DNA of 64,000 bases from Pseudomonas lini (lineage in GTDB: Bacteria > Pseudomonadota > Gammaproteobacteria > Pseudomonadales > Pseudomonadaceae). Positions within the stretch are counted from its first letter, which is position 1; each line of letters starts with the position of its first letter. Positions 61,933 to 64,000 of this stretch are shown one piece after another. The notes beneath the pieces are model-generated. The model ran no database searches and was not told where the DNA came from. It saw nothing but the letters and a program-made list of their open reading frames with translations. The stretch is taken from positions 682,001 through 746,000 of the forward strand of contig NZ_JYLB01000003.1 in assembly GCF_001042905.1 (NCBI RefSeq), given 5' to 3'. The translations under genes and the position numbers were made by a program.

Positions 61933-62655
61933 GTGACTCTCATCTACGGCCATCGCGGCGCCAAGGGCGAAGCACCGGAAAACACCCTGACCAGCTTTCA
62001 GGAATGCCTCAAGCACGGCGTTCGCCGTTGCGAACTGGACTTGCACCTGTCCATGGACGGCGAGTTGATGGTGATCCACGACCCGACGCTCAAACGCACC
62101 ACCGAGCGTCGCGGCAAAGTAGTCGAACATACCGCCGCGGAGCTGGTGACCTACGACGCGCGCAAGGGTGGCCCGGGCTGGATCAAACCCTGCCCGATTC
62201 CAACGCTGGAAGAACTGTTCGAGAAATGCGATTTCGAGCACTGGCAGCTGGAGGTCAAAAGCGCTTCACGCACCCGTGCCGCGACCACCGTGCTGGCGAT
62301 TCGCGAAATGGCTCAGCGTTTCGGCATGCGGGACAAGATCACGATTACGTCGAGTTCACGCGAAGTATTGAAAGCCGCGCTGGACCTGGTGCCGGACGTG
62401 TCTCGCGGATTGGTGGCCGAGTACGCCTGGCTCGACCCGCTGAAGGTCGCGCAAAACTATGGCTGTGAGATGCTGGCGCTGAACTGGACCCTGTGTACGC
62501 CGGAACGCCTGCAGAAGGCGCAACGTCAGGGGCTGCATGTGTCGGTGTGGACAGTCAACGAGCCCGCGCTGATGCGCAGACTCGCCGACTTCGGCGTTGA
62601 CAGCCTGATTACAGACTTTCCCGGTTTGGCCACTGCCACGCTCGAGAATTGCTGA
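61933..62655 (+). CDS. Glycerophosphodiester phosphodiesterase
   Basis: 240 aa from GTG/ATG region (GTGACTCTCATC at 61933). GHRGAKGEAPENTLTSF, CELDLHLSMDGELMVIHDPTL (His, Glu and Asp metal ligands) and WTVNEPALMRRLADFGVDSLITDFPGL are GDPD signatures. Cytosolic UgpQ-like. Releases glycerol-3-phosphate from phospholipid head groups. Confidence 0.92.
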   Translation: MTLIYGHRGAKGEAPENTLTSFQECLKHGVRRCELDLHLSMDGELMVIHDPTLKRTTERRGKVVEHTAAELVTYDARKGGPGWIKPCPIPTLEELFEKCDFEHWQLEVKSASRTRAATTVLAIREMAQRFGMRDKITITSSSREVLKAALDLVPDVSRGLVAEYAWLDPLKVAQNYGCEMLALNWTLCTPERLQKAQRQGLHVSVWTVNEPALMRRLADFGVDSLITDFPGLATATLENC

Positions 62656-62697
62656 AATCGGTCTCCCCGGCCGGCTCAGGCCACCGGCCGGAGCCGC

Positions 62698-64000
62698 TCA
62701 AAAAAGCCGGTTGAGGCCATCGTACGCCGCTACCCGATAGGCTTCGGCCATGGTCGGGTAGTTGAACGTCGTGTTGACGAAGTACTTCAGGGTGTTCAGC
62801 TCGCCCGGCTGGCTCATGATCGCCTGACCGATGTGCACGATCTCCGACGCCTGATAACCGAAGCAGTGAACGCCCAGCACTTCCAGCGTCTCGCGGTGGA
62901 ACAGGATCTTCAGCATGCCTTGCGGCTCGCCGGCGATCTGCGCACGCGCCATGCTCTTGAAGAACGCCTTGCCCACTTCGTACGGCACCTTGGCCTGAGT
63001 CAGCTCTTGCTCGTTCTTGCCGATCGAGCTGATCTCCGGAATGGTGTAGATGCCGGTTGGCACGTCGTTGACGAAGCGCCAGCTATTGTTATCGACGATG
63101 CTGCCAGCGGCCGAACGGCCCTGGTCGTGCGCTGCGCTGGCCAGGCTCGGCCAGCCGATCACGTCACCGGCACCGTAAATGTTCGGTACGCAGGTGCGGT
63201 AGGCTTCGTCGACTTCGATCTGGCCACGGCTGTTGACCTTCACGCCGATGTTTTCCAGACCCAGCTGATCGGTGTTGCCGGTACGACCGTTGCACCAGAG
63301 CAAGGCATCGGCCTTGATCTTCTTGCCGGACTTCAGGTGCAGGATCACACCGTTGTCAACGCCCTCGACGCGGTCGTAATCTTCGTTGTGGCGAACCGTG
63401 ATGTTGTTGTTGCTGAAGTGATAGCTCAGGGCCTGGGAAATTTCCGAGTCGAGGAAGCTCAGCAACTGACCGCGGTTATCCACCAGCTCAACCAGCACAC
63501 CCAGACCACTGAAGATCGAGGCATATTCGCAACCGATCACGCCAGCACCGTAAACGATGAGTTTGCGCGGGGTATGGCCGAGGCTGAGGATGGTGTCGCT
63601 ATCGTAGATACGCGGGTGATGGAAATCGATGTCCGCCGGGCGATAAGGACGCGAGCCGGTGGCGATGATGATGTGCTTGGCCACCAGTTTTTCGACCACG
63701 CCGTTGGCGCAGACCACTTCGATGGTTTGCTCGTCAGCGAAGCTGCCGGTGCCGAAGAACACGTCGACACGGTTACGGGCGTAGTAGCCGGTGCGCGAGG
63801 CGACTTGTTTGGAGATGACTTTTTCGGCGCTTTTCAAAACGTCCGGGAACGAGAACCAGCGCGGCTCACCAATCGCCCGGAACATCGGGTTGGTGTTGAA
63901 CTGCATGATCTGCCGGACCGAGTGACGCAAGGCCTTGGACGGGATGGTGCCCAGGTGGGTGCAGTTGCCGCCGACCTGGCGACGACTATCGACCATCGCC
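62698..64000 (-). CDS. sthA: Soluble pyridine nucleotide transhydrogenase (partial)
   Basis: At least 432 aa in the window; the N-terminus lies beyond position 64000. [21 protein letters not shown] (SthA has no second redox Cys), [19 protein letters not shown] (NAD(P)-binding), [23 protein letters not shown] and a C-terminal interface domain. Balances NADH and NADPH. Confidence 0.95.
   Translation of the reverse strand, partial: AMVDSRRQVGGNCTHLGTIPSKALRHSVRQIMQFNTNPMFRAIGEPRWFSFPDVLKSAEKVISKQVASRTGYYARNRVDVFFGTGSFADEQTIEVVCANGVVEKLVAKHIIIATGSRPYRPADIDFHHPRIYDSDTILSLGHTPRKLIVYGAGVIGCEYASIFSGLGVLVELVDNRGQLLSFLDSEISQALSYHFSNNNITVRHNEDYDRVEGVDNGVILHLKSGKKIKADALLWCNGRTGNTDQLGLENIGVKVNSRGQIEVDEAYRTCVPNIYGAGDVIGWPSLASAAHDQGRSAAGSIVDNNSWRFVNDVPTGIYTIPEISSIGKNEQELTQAKVPYEVGKAFFKSMARAQIAGEPQGMLKILFHRETLEVLGVHCFGYQASEIVHIGQAIMSQPGELNTLKYFVNTTFNYPTMAEAYRVAAYDGLNRLF

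Overview
The window is chromosomal DNA from a Pseudomonas of the P. fluorescens type. The evidence is gene content and order on the right side (dusA, tal, rssC-rssB, pilZ, mlaA, queF, cupredoxin, copR-copS, lolCDE, gdpd, sthA), which matches the conserved order I know from Pseudomonas, together with fluorescens-type REP/REPIN repeats and Pseudomonas-only small families. No database search was possible; product names come from reading motifs.

Left flank (1-7.4 kb): a type VI secretion effector region. Two paralogous three-gene cassettes (PAAR protein, zinc amidase, short membrane-anchored protein; 120-1665 and 4577-6114) are each followed by a lower-GC accessory gene. Between them lie an in-frame fusion of a Tae4 amidase N-terminus to a Tai4 immunity protein (2853-3449) and a DUF6124 gene with a long, hairpin-rich leader.

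Integrated island (7434-47363, about 39.9 kb): it is inserted in the 5' end of dusA, bounded by a 19-bp exact direct repeat. A tyrosine integrase sits beside the right end. The left end keeps the first 25 codons of the original dusA; the right end carries a functional dusA with a substitute 5' end and promoter supplied by the island. The island holds (i) assorted cargo and decayed genes at 8-15 kb; (ii) a defence-like cluster at 15-31.4 kb (nuclease-TPR protein, SIR2, DUF4238, two HEPN-like proteins, SEC-C/TPR, GIY-YIG, nuclease-DUF4268, MBL-fold protein); (iii) a compact type II-C-like CRISPR-Cas9 locus at 31.9-36.9 kb; (iv) a decayed plasmid-like segment with repeated toxin-antitoxin fragments and a resolvase at 37.2-40.7 kb; (v) a replication/control module (HTH, primase-helicase, PrtN-like) and integrase at 41.7-47.2 kb.

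The CRISPR-Cas9 locus is the most striking part. cas9 is intact (1108 aa, RuvC and HNH residues present). A divergent tracrRNA gene immediately upstream has an anti-repeat that pairs with the CRISPR repeat over 32 bp, a nexus-like hairpin, and a Rho-independent terminator; its predicted promoter overlaps the cas9 ribosome binding site. cas1 and cas2 are both pseudogenes, and the array has only three repeats and two 30-nt spacers, read on the minus strand into its own terminator. The locus therefore looks like a frozen Cas9 that could still interfere or regulate but cannot acquire spacers.

Right flank (47.3-64 kb): ordinary core genome. It includes tRNA modification (dusA, queF), the pentose phosphate pathway (tal), an RssB/RssC-type switch, outer-membrane lipid homeostasis (mlaA), a copper-sensing pair with a divergent cupredoxin, the lipoprotein exporter LolCDE with a terminator between lolD and lolE, two PilZ proteins, a glycerophosphodiesterase and a partial sthA.
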